Origin: Bradyrhizobium sp. 200 | GTDB lineage: Bacteria; Pseudomonadota; Alphaproteobacteria; Rhizobiales; Xanthobacteraceae | NCBI RefSeq assembly: GCF_023100945.1 | Contig: NZ_CP064689.1 | Coordinates: 4,570,001-4,634,000, forward strand | Length of the DNA stretch: 64,000 nucleotides | Direction: 5' to 3' | Part shown: in pieces, positions 7,068 to 15,472 of the stretch | How positions within the stretch are numbered: position 1 is the stretch's first letter | How the letters are laid out: each line of letters opens with the position of its first letter | The notes under the pieces: model-generated | Seen by the model: only the letters and a program-made list of their open reading frames with translations | Databases searched by the model: none | What the model was told of the DNA's origin: nothing | Program-made: the position numbers and the translations under genes

Positions 7068-8474
7068 TCAGGGAATCTCGTAGACCGACATCTTGTCTGC
7101 GATGCCGCTCAACGCCACACGTCTCGGCGTTGGCGTTAGCCCGCTCGTCTCAAGCAAGGCGCGGGCACGCGCGTTCTCCACCACCGATTCCGTCACCACG
7201 ATCGAGCGTGAGGCCGCAAGGCCCTGGACGCGCGAGGCGATATTGACCGTCTGGCCAAAATAGTCCTGCTGGCCATTGAGCGTGACCGCGAGGCATGAGC
7301 CTTCATGGATGCCCATCTTCAGGCGCAGGCTCTGATGCTGACGCTCGGCGCCAAGATCGCTCATCGCTTCGCGCATGCGGATCGCAGCGGCAATGGCGCG
7401 CTCGGGCGTCTCAAAAGTCGCCATCACGGCATCGCCGATGGTCTTCACGACCGCCCCCCTTTCGGACGCGATAATCTCCTGCAGCAGCCTGAAATGCTCG
7501 TTGACGAGATCGAAGGCCGTGAGGTCACCGACGCGCTCATAGAGTTCGGTCGAGTCCTTGAGATCGCTGAACAGGAAGGTCAGGCTCAGGATCTTGAGGC
7601 GCTGAGCAATGGCGAGCGTGTCGGTCCGGTAGATATCGCGAAAAGTCTGATTGGTGAGGAGACGCGTTGCCGTGAGGACGGACTTGCGTCGCTTCAGGAG
7701 GTCGTCCAGCGCCGGGTTCGCGACCCACACCGCCGGCAACACGCGACCGTCGGTACGGTTGTCCAACGCGACGCGCAGTGGCCCTGGGCGCAAGGTGACG
7801 GCGTCGACGGGAACCTGGATCTTGTTGAAGATCACCGACAGGTTCTGCCGCTCGCTGGCCTCTTCGCCGCTGACCTCCAGGAACTGGGCCGCATGCGTCA
7901 CGGGATCGAACACGATCAACGTGCCCTGCGGCACCTGCAGGGAAAGAATGGCCCTTTCGCCTGCCGGCAAGTCGACGATTTCGAGCGTGACGTCGTCCAG
8001 CAGCTTCTCCAGATCATCCGGAAGATCGATCGCCGAACTCCAGAATATCTGGCGATAATATTCGGCCGCGGACAAATCGTCGGGATTATGGGCCGCGATC
8101 TTTCGCACGCGCGGGCTTACCGTGAAGGTGACCTCGACCAGATTATCGAGCGTCGTCTCATAGCCAGCGGCGCAGAAAGCGCAATTATATTGGGAGCGAT
8201 CCAGGGTCTTCAGGCTCTTGTTGGCGGAAAGAACCCCGGCGCAGCTCGGACACATCACATTCCATGTCATCTCGAACAGGCCGAGCCTCACCGCATTCAG
8301 GAGCGCTGCGATGACCCGCTCTTCGTCGATGCCCTCCGTGCCTGCAAGATCAAGCGCATTCATCTTGTTCAAGGCATGATCCGGGGCATCCCGCACCATA
8401 CGCTCGAGCATATCCACAACGGCCTCGTCGGACGACTGACGCAGGGCCGCAAACAAAGCCTCGGTTTCGCTCAT
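7068..8474 (-). CDS. class III adenylate/guanylate cyclase with N-terminal Zn ribbon (DUF5939-like)
   Basis: 468 residues. The N-terminal 260 residues form a DUF5939-like region with a four-cysteine zinc ribbon (CPSC at 75-78, CAFC at 98-101). The C-terminal catalytic domain starts near 295: LFSDLKDSTELYERVGD carries metal aspartates Asp304 and probably Asp348 (KTIGDAVMATF), and GQTVNIASRVQ near 407-417 is the transition-state region. It makes cyclic AMP or GMP; the substrate residues are not decisive by eye. It has no membrane segment, so it is cytosolic. The product is probably controlled through the N-terminal domain, whose LxVPQGTLIVFDPVTH stretch looks like a binding pocket. Confidence 0.85.
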   Translation of the reverse strand: MSETEALFAALRQSSDEAVVDMLERMVRDAPDHALNKMNALDLAGTEGIDEERVIAALLNAVRLGLFEMTWNVMCPSCAGVLSANKSLKTLDRSQYNCAFCAAGYETTLDNLVEVTFTVSPRVRKIAAHNPDDLSAAEYYRQIFWSSAIDLPDDLEKLLDDVTLEIVDLPAGERAILSLQVPQGTLIVFDPVTHAAQFLEVSGEEASERQNLSVIFNKIQVPVDAVTLRPGPLRVALDNRTDGRVLPAVWVANPALDDLLKRRKSVLTATRLLTNQTFRDIYRTDTLAIAQRLKILSLTFLFSDLKDSTELYERVGDLTAFDLVNEHFRLLQEIIASERGAVVKTIGDAVMATFETPERAIAAAIRMREAMSDLGAERQHQSLRLKMGIHEGSCLAVTLNGQQDYFGQTVNIASRVQGLAASRSIVVTESVVENARARALLETSGLTPTPRRVALSGIADKMSVYEIP

Positions 8475-8630
8475 GCGACAATGCTACCTGAAAGAAGGCA
8501 GCGCGAACACCCGCTAACCCGCCACGTGCGCGTCGTTCGTAGCCTCGCCGGTTGCCTGATCGTCTATCTGAAGCCGGAGCCGCCGGGCGCAGAAAGCCAA
8601 ATCATCATGGGCAAGGATATCGCGAACAAG

Positions 8631-8707
8631 TGGCCCGGATGAGCGTCAGCGACATCCGAGACCACTCCCGCACTGCCCCGGATTTCGCTAGCGCTCATCC
8701 GGGCGAC
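8631..8707. repeat. dispersed palindromic element
   Basis: CCCGGATGAGCGTCAGCGACATCCG and CCGGATTTCGCTAGCGCTCATCCGGG are inverted copies about 25 bases apart. The sequence is closely related to the element at 15473-15542. Confidence 0.7.
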
Positions 8708-8719
8708 GGCCTCGGCCGC

Positions 8720-8902
8720 CTAAGCGACCAATCGCTTCTCGAGGATCTTCCGAAAATCCGTTGCCAGACTGCCATAGTAGCCGGCCAGCACTTCGTAAAA
8801 GCTCTGCTCGGCCTTGTCGGTTGCTTCCCGCGCCTGCTGCTCGCATCGCGAGGCTTTCGTTTCGTACTTTTCCACCTTGGTCTTAAGCTCAGCCACCACC
8901 AT
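8720..8902 (-). CDS. short coiled-coil protein, 60 residues
   Basis: It starts at the ATG at 8902, with GGGGAG about 9 bases upstream. The product is almost wholly helical and charged: a Lys/Glu heptad region (AELKTKVEKYETKASRCEQQ) and a second helix with FYEVLAGYYGSLATDFR. It contains one cysteine and no signal or membrane segment. Many rhizobial genomes carry such 60-residue proteins of unknown role. It is separated from its neighbours and probably monocistronic. Confidence 0.6.
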   Translation of the reverse strand: MVVAELKTKVEKYETKASRCEQQAREATDKAEQSFYEVLAGYYGSLATDFRKILEKRLVA

Positions 8903-9020
8903 CGTCGTTACTCCCCGCCACACGCACGCCTAGGATGCTAGGCCGGCAAAGGTCGAAAAGATGGCGGGGCTGAGGAGATTCCATAGCGCAGGGGTGAGCA
9001 AGTCATGGCTGATCGCACAG

Positions 9021-9374
9021 CTATCGCGCCGGCACCGGCGCCGGCGGACGGAAGCGTGGCCGCGACGCGCCTGTCGTAGCCGCGGGCTTCGACGCGACGC
9101 GCTTTCCGCTGTCGATGGATTCCAGATAGGATGCCAGCGCCCAGGCCGAGCTCGAACCGCTGGAATAGTGTTTTTGCAGAAACAGATAGAGCGTGAGGCG
9201 AAAGCGGCCCTTGGCGAGCCCGCGCGCGCTGCGATGGCAGGACGCGCAACCTTCGGCAAACAGTTTTGGTGCCGGTTTGCCCTGATCGAGATTCTGCGCA
9301 ACGGCCACCGATCCGCCCAACGCGGCCATGACCGCAACAACAAGCAGACCGCAGCGCGCTTTCGTTGGCGACAT
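9021..9374 (-). CDS. periplasmic small cytochrome c-like protein
   Basis: 117 residues with a signal peptide ending at VAVA. A single haem site CASCH lies at about residues 43-47, followed by LYLFLQKHYSSGSSSAWALA. No obvious axial methionine follows in the usual distance, so the sixth ligand is unclear. The tail is Pro/Arg/Ala-rich. Family members are electron carriers or haem sensors in the periplasm. It is short compared with class I cytochromes. The ATG at 9374 has GGA about 7 bases upstream. Confidence 0.7.
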   Translation of the reverse strand: MSPTKARCGLLVVAVMAALGGSVAVAQNLDQGKPAPKLFAEGCASCHRSARGLAKGRFRLTLYLFLQKHYSSGSSSAWALASYLESIDSGKRVASKPAATTGASRPRFRPPAPVPAR

Positions 9375-9530
9375 CAGTTTTTCCGGTACAGGGGAGCGGA
9401 TGAGCGCCCTCAGGCAACTCGGGGAAAGGCGGAAGATGGCAGGTAACGCGCAATCTGCTGTCCAGGCGTGGCGAAAAGTGGGTGCGCTTTCGTCATCATT
9501 GCGCTCTAACCGCGGCAGGGAGCTTTTCCC

Positions 9531-10121
9531 TCAATAAGGCGGCTTCTTCTTTTCCCGCTGCGCCCTTGCCGCTTCCATCCACCACACGAGATCATCCGCA
9601 AAGCGCGGAAACGCGTGCGACAGCGCCTTGCCGCCCTCGCCGGTCGGCTTGCCGTCTTCTGAAAGCGTCTGCGCGATCGGCCCGACGGCGATCGAGCTCG
9701 AAATCACCACCATGCCCATTTCCGAAAGCGTGCTGTGCCATGCGATGGCTGCGCGTGCGCCGGAGAAGCGGCCGGCCGAATAGCTGGCGATCGCGGCGGG
9801 GCGCCAGAACCATTCCTCGAGGAAATGGTCGGTGAGGTTTTTCAGCCCCGGCTGCATGCCCCAATTATATTCGCCGGTGACAAAGACAAAGCCGTCGGCC
9901 GTGCGGATCTGCTCGGCCAGTTTTTCAAGCTCGTCCGGCGCGCCGCCTTTCGGATGTTCCTTGTACATCCGGTCCAGCATCGGCAGGCCGATCGCCTTGG
10001 CGTCGATCAGTTCGACATCGTCGCCGCGCGAGCGAAATCCCTCGACGACGAATTGCGCCAGCCGGATGCCCGTGCGGTCGGAGCGGTAGGAGCCGTAGAG
10101 AACGAGAATGCGATTGCTCAT
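9531..10121 (-). CDS. NADPH-dependent FMN reductase family
   Basis: 196 residues of flavodoxin-like fold. The N-terminal strand and phosphate loop (ILVLYGSYRSDRTG, residues 5-18) bind FMN phosphate; VTGEYNWGMQPGLKN near 81-95 is the second FMN loop. Members reduce FMN, quinones or azo dyes using NAD(P)H in the cytosol. The C-terminus is helical and very basic. It stands alone. The ATG at 10121 lies behind a purine-poor leader. Confidence 0.85.
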   Translation of the reverse strand: MSNRILVLYGSYRSDRTGIRLAQFVVEGFRSRGDDVELIDAKAIGLPMLDRMYKEHPKGGAPDELEKLAEQIRTADGFVFVTGEYNWGMQPGLKNLTDHFLEEWFWRPAAIASYSAGRFSGARAAIAWHSTLSEMGMVVISSSIAVGPIAQTLSEDGKPTGEGGKALSHAFPRFADDLVWWMEAARAQREKKKPPY

Positions 10122-10221
10122 GACGGCAACAGCCTATCACGGCGAACGCGGCCGCCAAAAGCCGCCTTCGACATCGCAGGCGTCGCCAGCGCTGTCGCTC
10201 GTCGCAGGCAGAAGACCCGGC

Positions 10222-10263
10222 AAGAGAAAAGGCCGACGGGCGTTACGCCGCCGGCCTTCTCTT
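10222..10263. terminator. terminator-like hairpin without an obvious gene
   Basis: AGAGAAAAGGCCGACGG and CCGCCGGCCTTCTCT form a strong stem around GCGTTACG. The flanking genes (start of the FMN reductase and start of the DUF6894-like gene) both point away, so the hairpin ends neither. It may mark a lost gene or a small RNA. Confidence 0.5.
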
Positions 10264-10438
10264 GCAACTGCCGGCTCGGGAGGTCCGGTTCCGCTGCGAT
10301 TCCATGCCTAAAGTTTGACCATTGCAGCATTAATAAAATCTTAAGGACCGACTGTGAGGTGCCTCACGGATGGGCAGAACCTTCTGGCGCTAGCTTCGTA
10401 CCAATAAGAGTAGCTTCGCCTAAGTGCAGGAGGCCAAC

Positions 10439-10672
10439 ATGGCCCAGGTCTATTTCCACTGCTCCAACTCCCGGGAAGTCCGGATCGACCGATCCGGCGA
10501 AGCGGTAAGCGACCTCGCCGAGGCGCGCGACCGCGCAGCCTGCATCGTCCGTTCGCTGATCATGGGGCGCGACGCAGAAGACTGGCGCGACTGGGTCGTG
10601 CATGTCAGCGACGATTTCAACGAAGAGATCTTCGTTCTGCCGTTCGCCTTCGTTCTCGGCAAGCCGCACTGA
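10439..10672 (+). CDS. DUF6894-like small protein, copy 1
   Basis: 77 residues from the ATG at 10439 (GGAGG ribosome site). The pattern is MAxVYFHxSN, then a Val-x-Ile-Asp-Arg-x-Gly turn, a helix with LAEARDRAACIVRSL, then DWRDW and VHVSDDxxxEIFVLPF. It is strongly similar to the protein at 12672-12905. This matches the DUF6894 style of short alpha/beta proteins common in Bradyrhizobium, whose role is unknown. The next gene starts 9 bases after its stop, so the two are probably translated from one message. Confidence 0.75.
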   Translation: MAQVYFHCSNSREVRIDRSGEAVSDLAEARDRAACIVRSLIMGRDAEDWRDWVVHVSDDFNEEIFVLPFAFVLGKPH

Positions 10673-10681
10673 GAGGTTGCC

Positions 10682-10864
10682 ATGCTGCCGGCGCGACCGC
10701 CCTTCATGCCGCTGCTCCGCCGACTCGATGCGATCGTGGCGCGCTGCCACCGCCTGATCGAGCGCGCCCGCGACCCCTATCGTCCCGAGCGTCATTATAT
10801 GCGCGGCCCCGGCCCGAAATGGCACGCCAGGCATCGCGCCGACGTCGCAGGCGTAGCCCTCTAA
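10682..10864 (+). CDS. basic mini-protein with YMRGPGPKWH motif, copy 1
   Basis: 60 residues. A helical part (LLRRLDAIVARCHRLIERAR) is followed by DPYRPERHYMRGPGPKWHAR. The second copy at 12915-13070 shares the same architecture and the block [DN]PYRPExHYMRGPGPKWHA. GAGAGG overlapping the stop of the preceding gene serves as its ribosome site. No known domain. The invariant basic and aromatic C-terminal block suggests nucleic acid or partner binding, which is inference only. Confidence 0.65.
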   Translation: MLPARPPFMPLLRRLDAIVARCHRLIERARDPYRPERHYMRGPGPKWHARHRADVAGVAL

Positions 10865-11121
10865 GACGCGGCCGACAGCGCACCCGGCACGGATGCGCCA
10901 GATCCAGAAAATCCCCAATTTCATTGCGCTTTCGTTGCGCGCCGGTTCCAGCATCCGGAACCCGCGGCCCCAACCTCTCCACGAGATCGCCTTGCTTTGG
11001 TCAAACCTCGCTGGCCGTGTGGCGACTTGGGCAGAAGGCTTTCCGGGCAGAGGGTTTTTCGACGCTGCAAAGCATGCTCCCGCCCGATGCGGGTGACATT
11101 GGACTGAGCAAGGGACCGCCA

Positions 11122-12153
11122 ATGCAATCCACGCCAACGCTGAAAGATACCGATCCGCACGACGTCTTTGCGATCGAATCGCTGCTGGCCGCGCATGCCG
11201 AAAAGGCGCCGCCGCTGGCACACGATCCGGCCGCTCCTCCGGCGGCGCCGCAGGTCCAAGTAGCGGCGCAGCCGCAGACGCATGCAGCGGCGCAGCCGCA
11301 AATCCACGTCGCCCCACCGATTTCGGTCGGCGCGCCAACCCCGCAGCTCGAACCGACGTTTCGTGCACCTGACATGCGCGATATCCCGGTTGAAAATATC
11401 AGGCCAGGCGAGATCAAGGTGGATGGTCTCAAGCCTCTGGGCGAAGGGCCGACGGCCAAGTGGGTCAAACGCGTGATTATGGCGCTATTGGGCCTTTGCG
11501 CCGCCATGGCCGCCGCCGCCTGGCAGCATTATGGCGATCAGGCCAAGGCGGTGGCCGCCGAATGGGCGCCGCCCTTCGTGCTGGCTGCATTGCCCTCGGC
11601 TGGCGGGCCCGCCGCAACCGAACAGCCGACCGCGCCGATGGCCGAGGCCGCCGCATCGGATCAGGCCACCGCACAACAGCCGGCAGCGGCAGTGCCGGCA
11701 CCGGCTCAGCCGGACCCCGCCGCCACGGCTGCGGCCGCGCCTTCCGAATCGACCCAATTGCAATCGATGGCGCAGGATCTAGCCACGATGGGCCAGCAGG
11801 TCGAGGAGCTCAAAGCCACCATCGCGCAGCTCAAGGCAGGCCAGGCCCAGATGGCGCGTGAACTTGCCAAGGCTTCAGAGGCCAAGGCAGCCGAAACCAG
11901 GCCTGCCGAGCAGAACCTGCGGCCCAGGGTGTCGGCGCTGACGCCGCCTGCACCGCGGCCGGCTGCCGCCACCCCGCCGGTGCGAAAGCCGAAGCCGGCC
12001 TATTCCTATTCGCCGGCGCCGGTTGCCGCCGCTCCCGCAGCGCCGCTCCCGCCGGCGCAGGCCGCCGCACCGTTGCCGCCGCCTGCAGTGCCTCAGCAAA
12101 CGATAGCCGCTGACGGCGAGCCGGTGGTGCGCCCGCCGATGCCATTGCGGTAG
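11122..12153 (+). CDS. single-pass inner-membrane protein with Pro/Ala-rich arms
   Basis: 343 residues from the ATG at 11122 (AAGGG ribosome site; a weaker in-frame ATG lies at 11074). Residues 1-110 are cytoplasmic and Pro/Ala/Gln-rich with repeated AAQPQ units. Residues 117-135 form one membrane helix (VIMALLGLCAAMAAAAW). A linker rich in Ala/Pro/Gln leads to a coiled coil at about 210-255 (MAQDLATMGQQVEELKATIA) and a proline-rich C-terminus. The layout recalls TonB/TolA-like or envelope-scaffold proteins but no signature domain is seen. A hairpin follows at 12177. Confidence 0.7.
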   Translation: MQSTPTLKDTDPHDVFAIESLLAAHAEKAPPLAHDPAAPPAAPQVQVAAQPQTHAAAQPQIHVAPPISVGAPTPQLEPTFRAPDMRDIPVENIRPGEIKVDGLKPLGEGPTAKWVKRVIMALLGLCAAMAAAAWQHYGDQAKAVAAEWAPPFVLAALPSAGGPAATEQPTAPMAEAAASDQATAQQPAAAVPAPAQPDPAATAAAAPSESTQLQSMAQDLATMGQQVEELKATIAQLKAGQAQMARELAKASEAKAAETRPAEQNLRPRVSALTPPAPRPAAATPPVRKPKPAYSYSPAPVAAAPAAPLPPAQAAAPLPPPAVPQQTIAADGEPVVRPPMPLR

Positions 12154-12176
12154 TAAGTCGGATTCGACAACGCTGA

Positions 12177-12198
12177 TAGTCGCGCATTTGCGCGACTA
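12177..12198. terminator. perfect 9-base-pair hairpin
   Basis: TAGTCGCGC, loop ATTT, GCGCGACTA, followed by ATTGCTCCTT. The T-tract is poor, but the position 24 bases after a stop codon fits a terminator for the 11122-12153 gene and, in reverse, for the convergent gene at 12232. Confidence 0.6.
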
Positions 12199-12231
12199 AT
12201 TGCTCCTTCCAGGCTGCGGATCGCGCGGAAC

Positions 12232-12417
12232 TTAGCTCTGATGCGGTCCCCGCATCAGCTTCATGGCGTCTTCGATGTGACGCCACTCCCTGGCTTCCTC
12301 GGCATCGCCCTTGCTCTCGCAAGCCAGTGCATTATGTGCGGCTTGCGCGATCGCGGTAAGGCCGTGCTTCTCCATCATCTGGCGTGCAATCGTGTGGATC
12401 TGCATTTCCGACATCAT
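12232..12417 (-). CDS. small cytosolic helical protein
   Basis: 61 residues from the ATG at 12417 (GGGAG 6 bases upstream). The open frame continues to a TTG at 12537, but that start lacks a good ribosome site. The sequence is helical: MQIHTIARQMMEKHG, AQAAHNALACESKGD, AREWRHIEDAMKLMRG. It resembles short Bradyrhizobium proteins I recall with the EWRHIEDAM ending. Function unknown. It lies between the two copies of the DUF6894-like cassette. Confidence 0.6.
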   Translation of the reverse strand: MMSEMQIHTIARQMMEKHGLTAIAQAAHNALACESKGDAEEAREWRHIEDAMKLMRGPHQS

Positions 12418-12671
12418 GTCGCTCTCCCAGGGTTCCACCAGTCCGCGCCGCAGCGCCTCGCTCGTCGCGGCTTCCTTGTGAAAACTGTCGAACCGAAAGT
12501 CTCGTTCCTCCTGCTGCAACAGATAATTTTCGGACAAGTCTTGAGATCGCTCTTGGGATCGCGCGGTTCCATCTGCGGTCCCCGTAGTATCCCGTCCGCA
12601 ATCTCCCCGAATATCAAGCCTGTCTTCCGCCTGTTACTTTTCAGCGTGAATCGCAATCGCGGGAGTCGGGC

Positions 12672-12905
12672 ATGGCAAGAGTCTATTTCCACTACTCCAA
12701 TTCCGAAGGCGTCTGCGTCGACCGGCGCGGCACCGCCGTCGGAAACCTGACCGAGGTGCGCGAGCACGCCGCCCGCGTCGTGCATTCGCTGATAACGACG
12801 CAGGGCCCGGAAGACTGGCGCGACTGGACGCTGCATGTCAGCGACGATCTCAACTTCGAAATCTTCGCCCTGCCGTTTTCGTCCATGCTCGGCAAGCTGC
12901 ATTGA
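12672..12905 (+). CDS. DUF6894-like small protein, copy 2
   Basis: 77 residues, the same length as the copy at 10439-10672. Shared blocks are MAxVYFHxSN, DRxGxAVxxLxE, AARVVHSLI, EDWRDWTLHVSDDLN and a LPFxxxLGKxH ending. GGAG lies 9 bases before the ATG. Divergence between copies is moderate and spread evenly, so both are probably still under selection. It is followed after 9 bases by copy 2 of the basic mini-protein. Confidence 0.75.
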   Translation: MARVYFHYSNSEGVCVDRRGTAVGNLTEVREHAARVVHSLITTQGPEDWRDWTLHVSDDLNFEIFALPFSSMLGKLH

Positions 12906-12914
12906 GAGGTCGCC

Positions 12915-13070
12915 ATGTTGGCCGTGCAACCGCTTCTCCAACGCCTGACAGACATCGTCATCCATTGGCACAGGCTGGTCGACCTTGCCCGCAACCCGTA
13001 CCGCCCCGAGTTGCACTACATGCGCGGCCCCGGCCCGAAATGGCACGCGAAGCACCAGGGCATTCAGTAG
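12915..13070 (+). CDS. basic mini-protein with YMRGPGPKWH motif, copy 2
   Basis: 51 residues: LLQRLTDIVIHWHRLVDLAR, then NPYRPELHYMRGPGPKWHAK. It is shorter at both ends than copy 1 but keeps the C-terminal block exactly. The gap to the upstream gene (9 bases) and the GAGAGGT ribosome site are the same as in copy 1, so the pair was duplicated as a unit. Its stop codon abuts a palindromic repeat. Confidence 0.65.
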   Translation: MLAVQPLLQRLTDIVIHWHRLVDLARNPYRPELHYMRGPGPKWHAKHQGIQ

Positions 13071-13151
13071 CCCGGATGGAGCGAAGCGGAACCCGGGAAC
13101 GGTCTCGCCATCGGCTGGGCTGATCCCGGGTTGCGCTGCGCTCCCCCCGGG
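13071..13151. repeat. dispersed palindromic element filling the gap between two genes
   Basis: CCCGGATGGAGCGAAGCGGAACCCGGG and CCCGGGTTGCGCTGCGCTCCCCCCGGG are inverted arms. The element fills the whole space between the stop of the mini-protein gene and the stop of the convergent SDR gene, and is related to the one at 22507-22592. Confidence 0.7.
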
Positions 13152-13943
13152 CTAGAGGAGACCCCCCAACTCCGGCGGCTCGAACCAGTTCGTCAGCGAC
13201 AGGCCGCCGTCGATCACGATCGCGGCGCCGGTGACATAGGCCGAGATCCGGTTCGACAGCACCGCCAGCGCCAGCGGCGCAAGGTCCTTGGCCTCGCCGA
13301 GCCGGCCGAGCGGAATGTGTCTTGCGAGCGCCGGATCGGCGACGAAGCCGCCGGCCGCGATCGCGCCGGGCACCAACGCGTTGACGCGGATGCCGAAGCG
13401 GCCAAACGTCTTCGCCAATTCCTTCACCAGCATCGAAAGGCCCGCCTTCGACGTCGAGTAGTGCGGCAGGTTGCGCGGGGTGCCGGCATGCAGCGAGGTC
13501 AGCAGCAGGAACGAGCCGGGCTGTTTATCGGCGATCAGCTTTCGCGCCAGTTCGCGCGAGAGATCGAATCCGGCTTCAAGATTCACCGCATGCATCTGCG
13601 CCCATGTCTCCGTGGTGACGCCAAGCGCGTGATCGGCTTCGCGCCGCGGCGGAGAGGCGCTGTGCACGAAATGCGTCACGCGCCCGACGGCGGCGACAGC
13701 TTCCGCCAGCAGCGCCGCGCGTGCGGCGGGGTCGGCGAGATCGCCGACAAAGGGTAACGCCAGTTCCGGTCGGGCCGAGGCCGCGATGGCCGCCGTCACC
13801 TTTTCCCGGTTCACATCGGCAAACACCGTGCGCACGCCCTCGCCGACCAGGGCTTGCGCGATCGCGCGGCCGATCCCGTTGCCCGCGCCGGTGACGAGCG
13901 CAGCCTCGCGCGCGGGGTCGAATGGAATGTCGAGCAGGCCCAT
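13152..13943 (-). CDS. SDR family NAD(P)-dependent oxidoreductase
   Basis: 263 residues, a classical short-chain dehydrogenase. Cofactor loop TGAGNGIG at 18-25, Asn121, and the catalytic set Ser150, Tyr162 and Lys166 (HYSTSKAG) are all present. NALVPGAI near 188 is the nucleotide-binding C-terminal signature. The ending VTGAAIVIDGGLSLTNWFEP is typical. The substrate is unknown. It stands alone, convergent with the mini-protein cassette. Confidence 0.88.
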   Translation of the reverse strand: MGLLDIPFDPAREAALVTGAGNGIGRAIAQALVGEGVRTVFADVNREKVTAAIAASARPELALPFVGDLADPAARAALLAEAVAAVGRVTHFVHSASPPRREADHALGVTTETWAQMHAVNLEAGFDLSRELARKLIADKQPGSFLLLTSLHAGTPRNLPHYSTSKAGLSMLVKELAKTFGRFGIRVNALVPGAIAAGGFVADPALARHIPLGRLGEAKDLAPLALAVLSNRISAYVTGAAIVIDGGLSLTNWFEPPELGGLL

Positions 13944-14156
13944 GGGTTCACGTCTCCATCGAAGCAGATCAGGCTAGATTACACCTAATTCTACAGACCG
14001 CAGGGTGGATCAGTGAAGACCATGTGAGGCACGGCCTGCGCATCACGTCGCTAGCGGCATCTTGCGCTGTATCAGTTCGAGCACCACCTGCACCGCTAGG
14101 TTGCTTCCACGCTTCAGGAAACCGTCCTAATCTCCCTCTCGTAACCGGGGGCTACC

Positions 14157-14591
14157 ATGCAAACCCTCGTTCGAAAAGTCGCCCACGTTCTGGAACGCCT
14201 TGGGCTCGCGATGGCAGGCGCGGCGAGCGGGTTGTTTGTGGCGGCACTGGTGGGAACGAGCTATTCCGCACTCACCAATCAAGCCTTCCTGCTCCTGATG
14301 ATGATCGGCGGCGCCATCGGCTTTTATCTCGGCATCGATACACCGCAATCGCCCCTCAGCCCATCGGCCGGCCGGCCCGCCGATGGCGCCTGGGTCGGCA
14401 AGATCGATGCGCCGGAATTGCTCAGCGCGGTCGGCACCTTCCTCGCGGCATTCTCGGCATTCGCTTGCGTCGGCGTGATCGTGCTGCGCCACGATCCGCA
14501 TCTGGTATGGATATTGATGATCATGGCCGGATGGGTTGTTGGCGTCACCATGCAGATCGTCGCCGGCACAATCGCCCGCCTGCGCCGTTGA
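14157..14591 (+). CDS. four-helix membrane protein, unknown
   Basis: 144 residues with hydrophobic segments at about 15-36, 42-58, 88-108 and 117-138. Helix 1 is Gly/Ala-rich (GLAMAGAASGLFVAALVGTS). A hydrophilic loop (PLSPSAGRPADGAW) separates the two pairs. No transport or enzyme signature. The downstream gene points the other way. The ATG follows a GGGGGC stretch. Confidence 0.65.
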   Translation: MQTLVRKVAHVLERLGLAMAGAASGLFVAALVGTSYSALTNQAFLLLMMIGGAIGFYLGIDTPQSPLSPSAGRPADGAWVGKIDAPELLSAVGTFLAAFSAFACVGVIVLRHDPHLVWILMIMAGWVVGVTMQIVAGTIARLRR

Positions 14592-14611
14592 TCCGGCAGG
14601 CCGCGTTACCT

Positions 14612-14851
14612 TCAGCTCTCTTCTTCCAGCGTCAGCACCAGACCCGTCAGCGCCGCGCCGATGCCGAACATCAGCCCGTAGGTCGTGACCAGCATCAGCG
14701 TGGTCTGGACAGGTGCGCCGCTTTTCGCAACGAGGTCCCTGACATGAAAGGCATCGGTCAGGCCGAGCAACAGGACCAGCGACAGCCCAAGCGCCACGCC
14801 CATCAGGAAATGGGTAAGCAGCGCATTGAAGAGTGACTTTTCCGGACGCAT
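14612..14851 (-). CDS. two-helix small membrane protein
   Basis: 79 residues from the ATG at 14851. Two hydrophobic helices (FLMGVALGLSLVLLLGL and TYGLMFGIGAALTGLVLTL) flank a short polar loop with HVRDLVAKSGAP. The C-terminus is acidic (EEES). The frame remains open upstream to 15070 but that part is not protein-like. Convergent with the four-helix protein gene; function unknown. Confidence 0.6.
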   Translation of the reverse strand: MRPEKSLFNALLTHFLMGVALGLSLVLLLGLTDAFHVRDLVAKSGAPVQTTLMLVTTYGLMFGIGAALTGLVLTLEEES

Positions 14852-15069
14852 GGACGCCGTGCCTTCGGCATGATGCCAAGCCAACGCACGGCCGAAAGAA
14901 CTGGTTCCTGACCACGAGAACAGAATTCGTCCTGCGCTGCGGCGCGTCGGCAGCCCCCCGGGGCGTTTGCGAAACGTTAAACAAGCGCTGGCATGCCCAT
15001 GAGCGGTCCCAAAAATTTCCACAATTTCTTTTAGAAAAAAGGCATCGTTTTCGAGAAAGGAGAATTTCA

Positions 15070-15324
15070 ATGCGGTTAGGGCAAGCGATCTTCTTCGGTT
15101 CGGCTGCCGCTCTTCTTATCTTGGCAGCGCCGACCCTCGCCAGAAACTCCAACACGAATTCACACACGGCGAAGGCAACCGAGGCGCCTGCATCCTCTTC
15201 CTGCCATGCCTATCAACAGGCAGCCGACGGCTCATGGACGCAACTGCCCTGTCAGGAGATGGGTTCCAAGGCGCCAGCCCAACCCCGCTCGGCTGCAAAG
15301 AGCTCAACCGAAGAAACGCAGTGA
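15070..15324 (+). CDS. small exported protein, unknown
   Basis: 84 residues from the ATG at 15070, with AAAGGAG 8 bases upstream. The signal peptide core is SAAALLILAAPTLA. The mature part is about 60 residues, Ser/Thr/Ala/Gln-rich, with two cysteines (SSCHAYQQAADGSWTQLPC) that could form one disulphide. The block around the cysteines recurs in rhizobial exported proteins to my recollection. Divergent from the two-helix protein at 14612. Confidence 0.65.
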   Translation: MRLGQAIFFGSAAALLILAAPTLARNSNTNSHTAKATEAPASSSCHAYQQAADGSWTQLPCQEMGSKAPAQPRSAAKSSTEETQ

Positions 15325-15472
15325 CGGCGTCCTCGTCCGAGGCGCGCGTAGCGCAAGCCCGGAATGACGAGCGGAGAGAGCGAGCCGTGGCGCACGCCGT
15401 CAGCAAGAAACGTGAGCGACAACTTGTTCGCCGAAGTTTGAACAGCGAAGGCGGATCCCGCTTCGTAGCCGG

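Noticed and set aside
12418..12537. TTG-started extension of the small helical protein
   Set aside because: The ribosome site before the TTG is poor, while the ATG at 12417 has GGGAG at the right distance.
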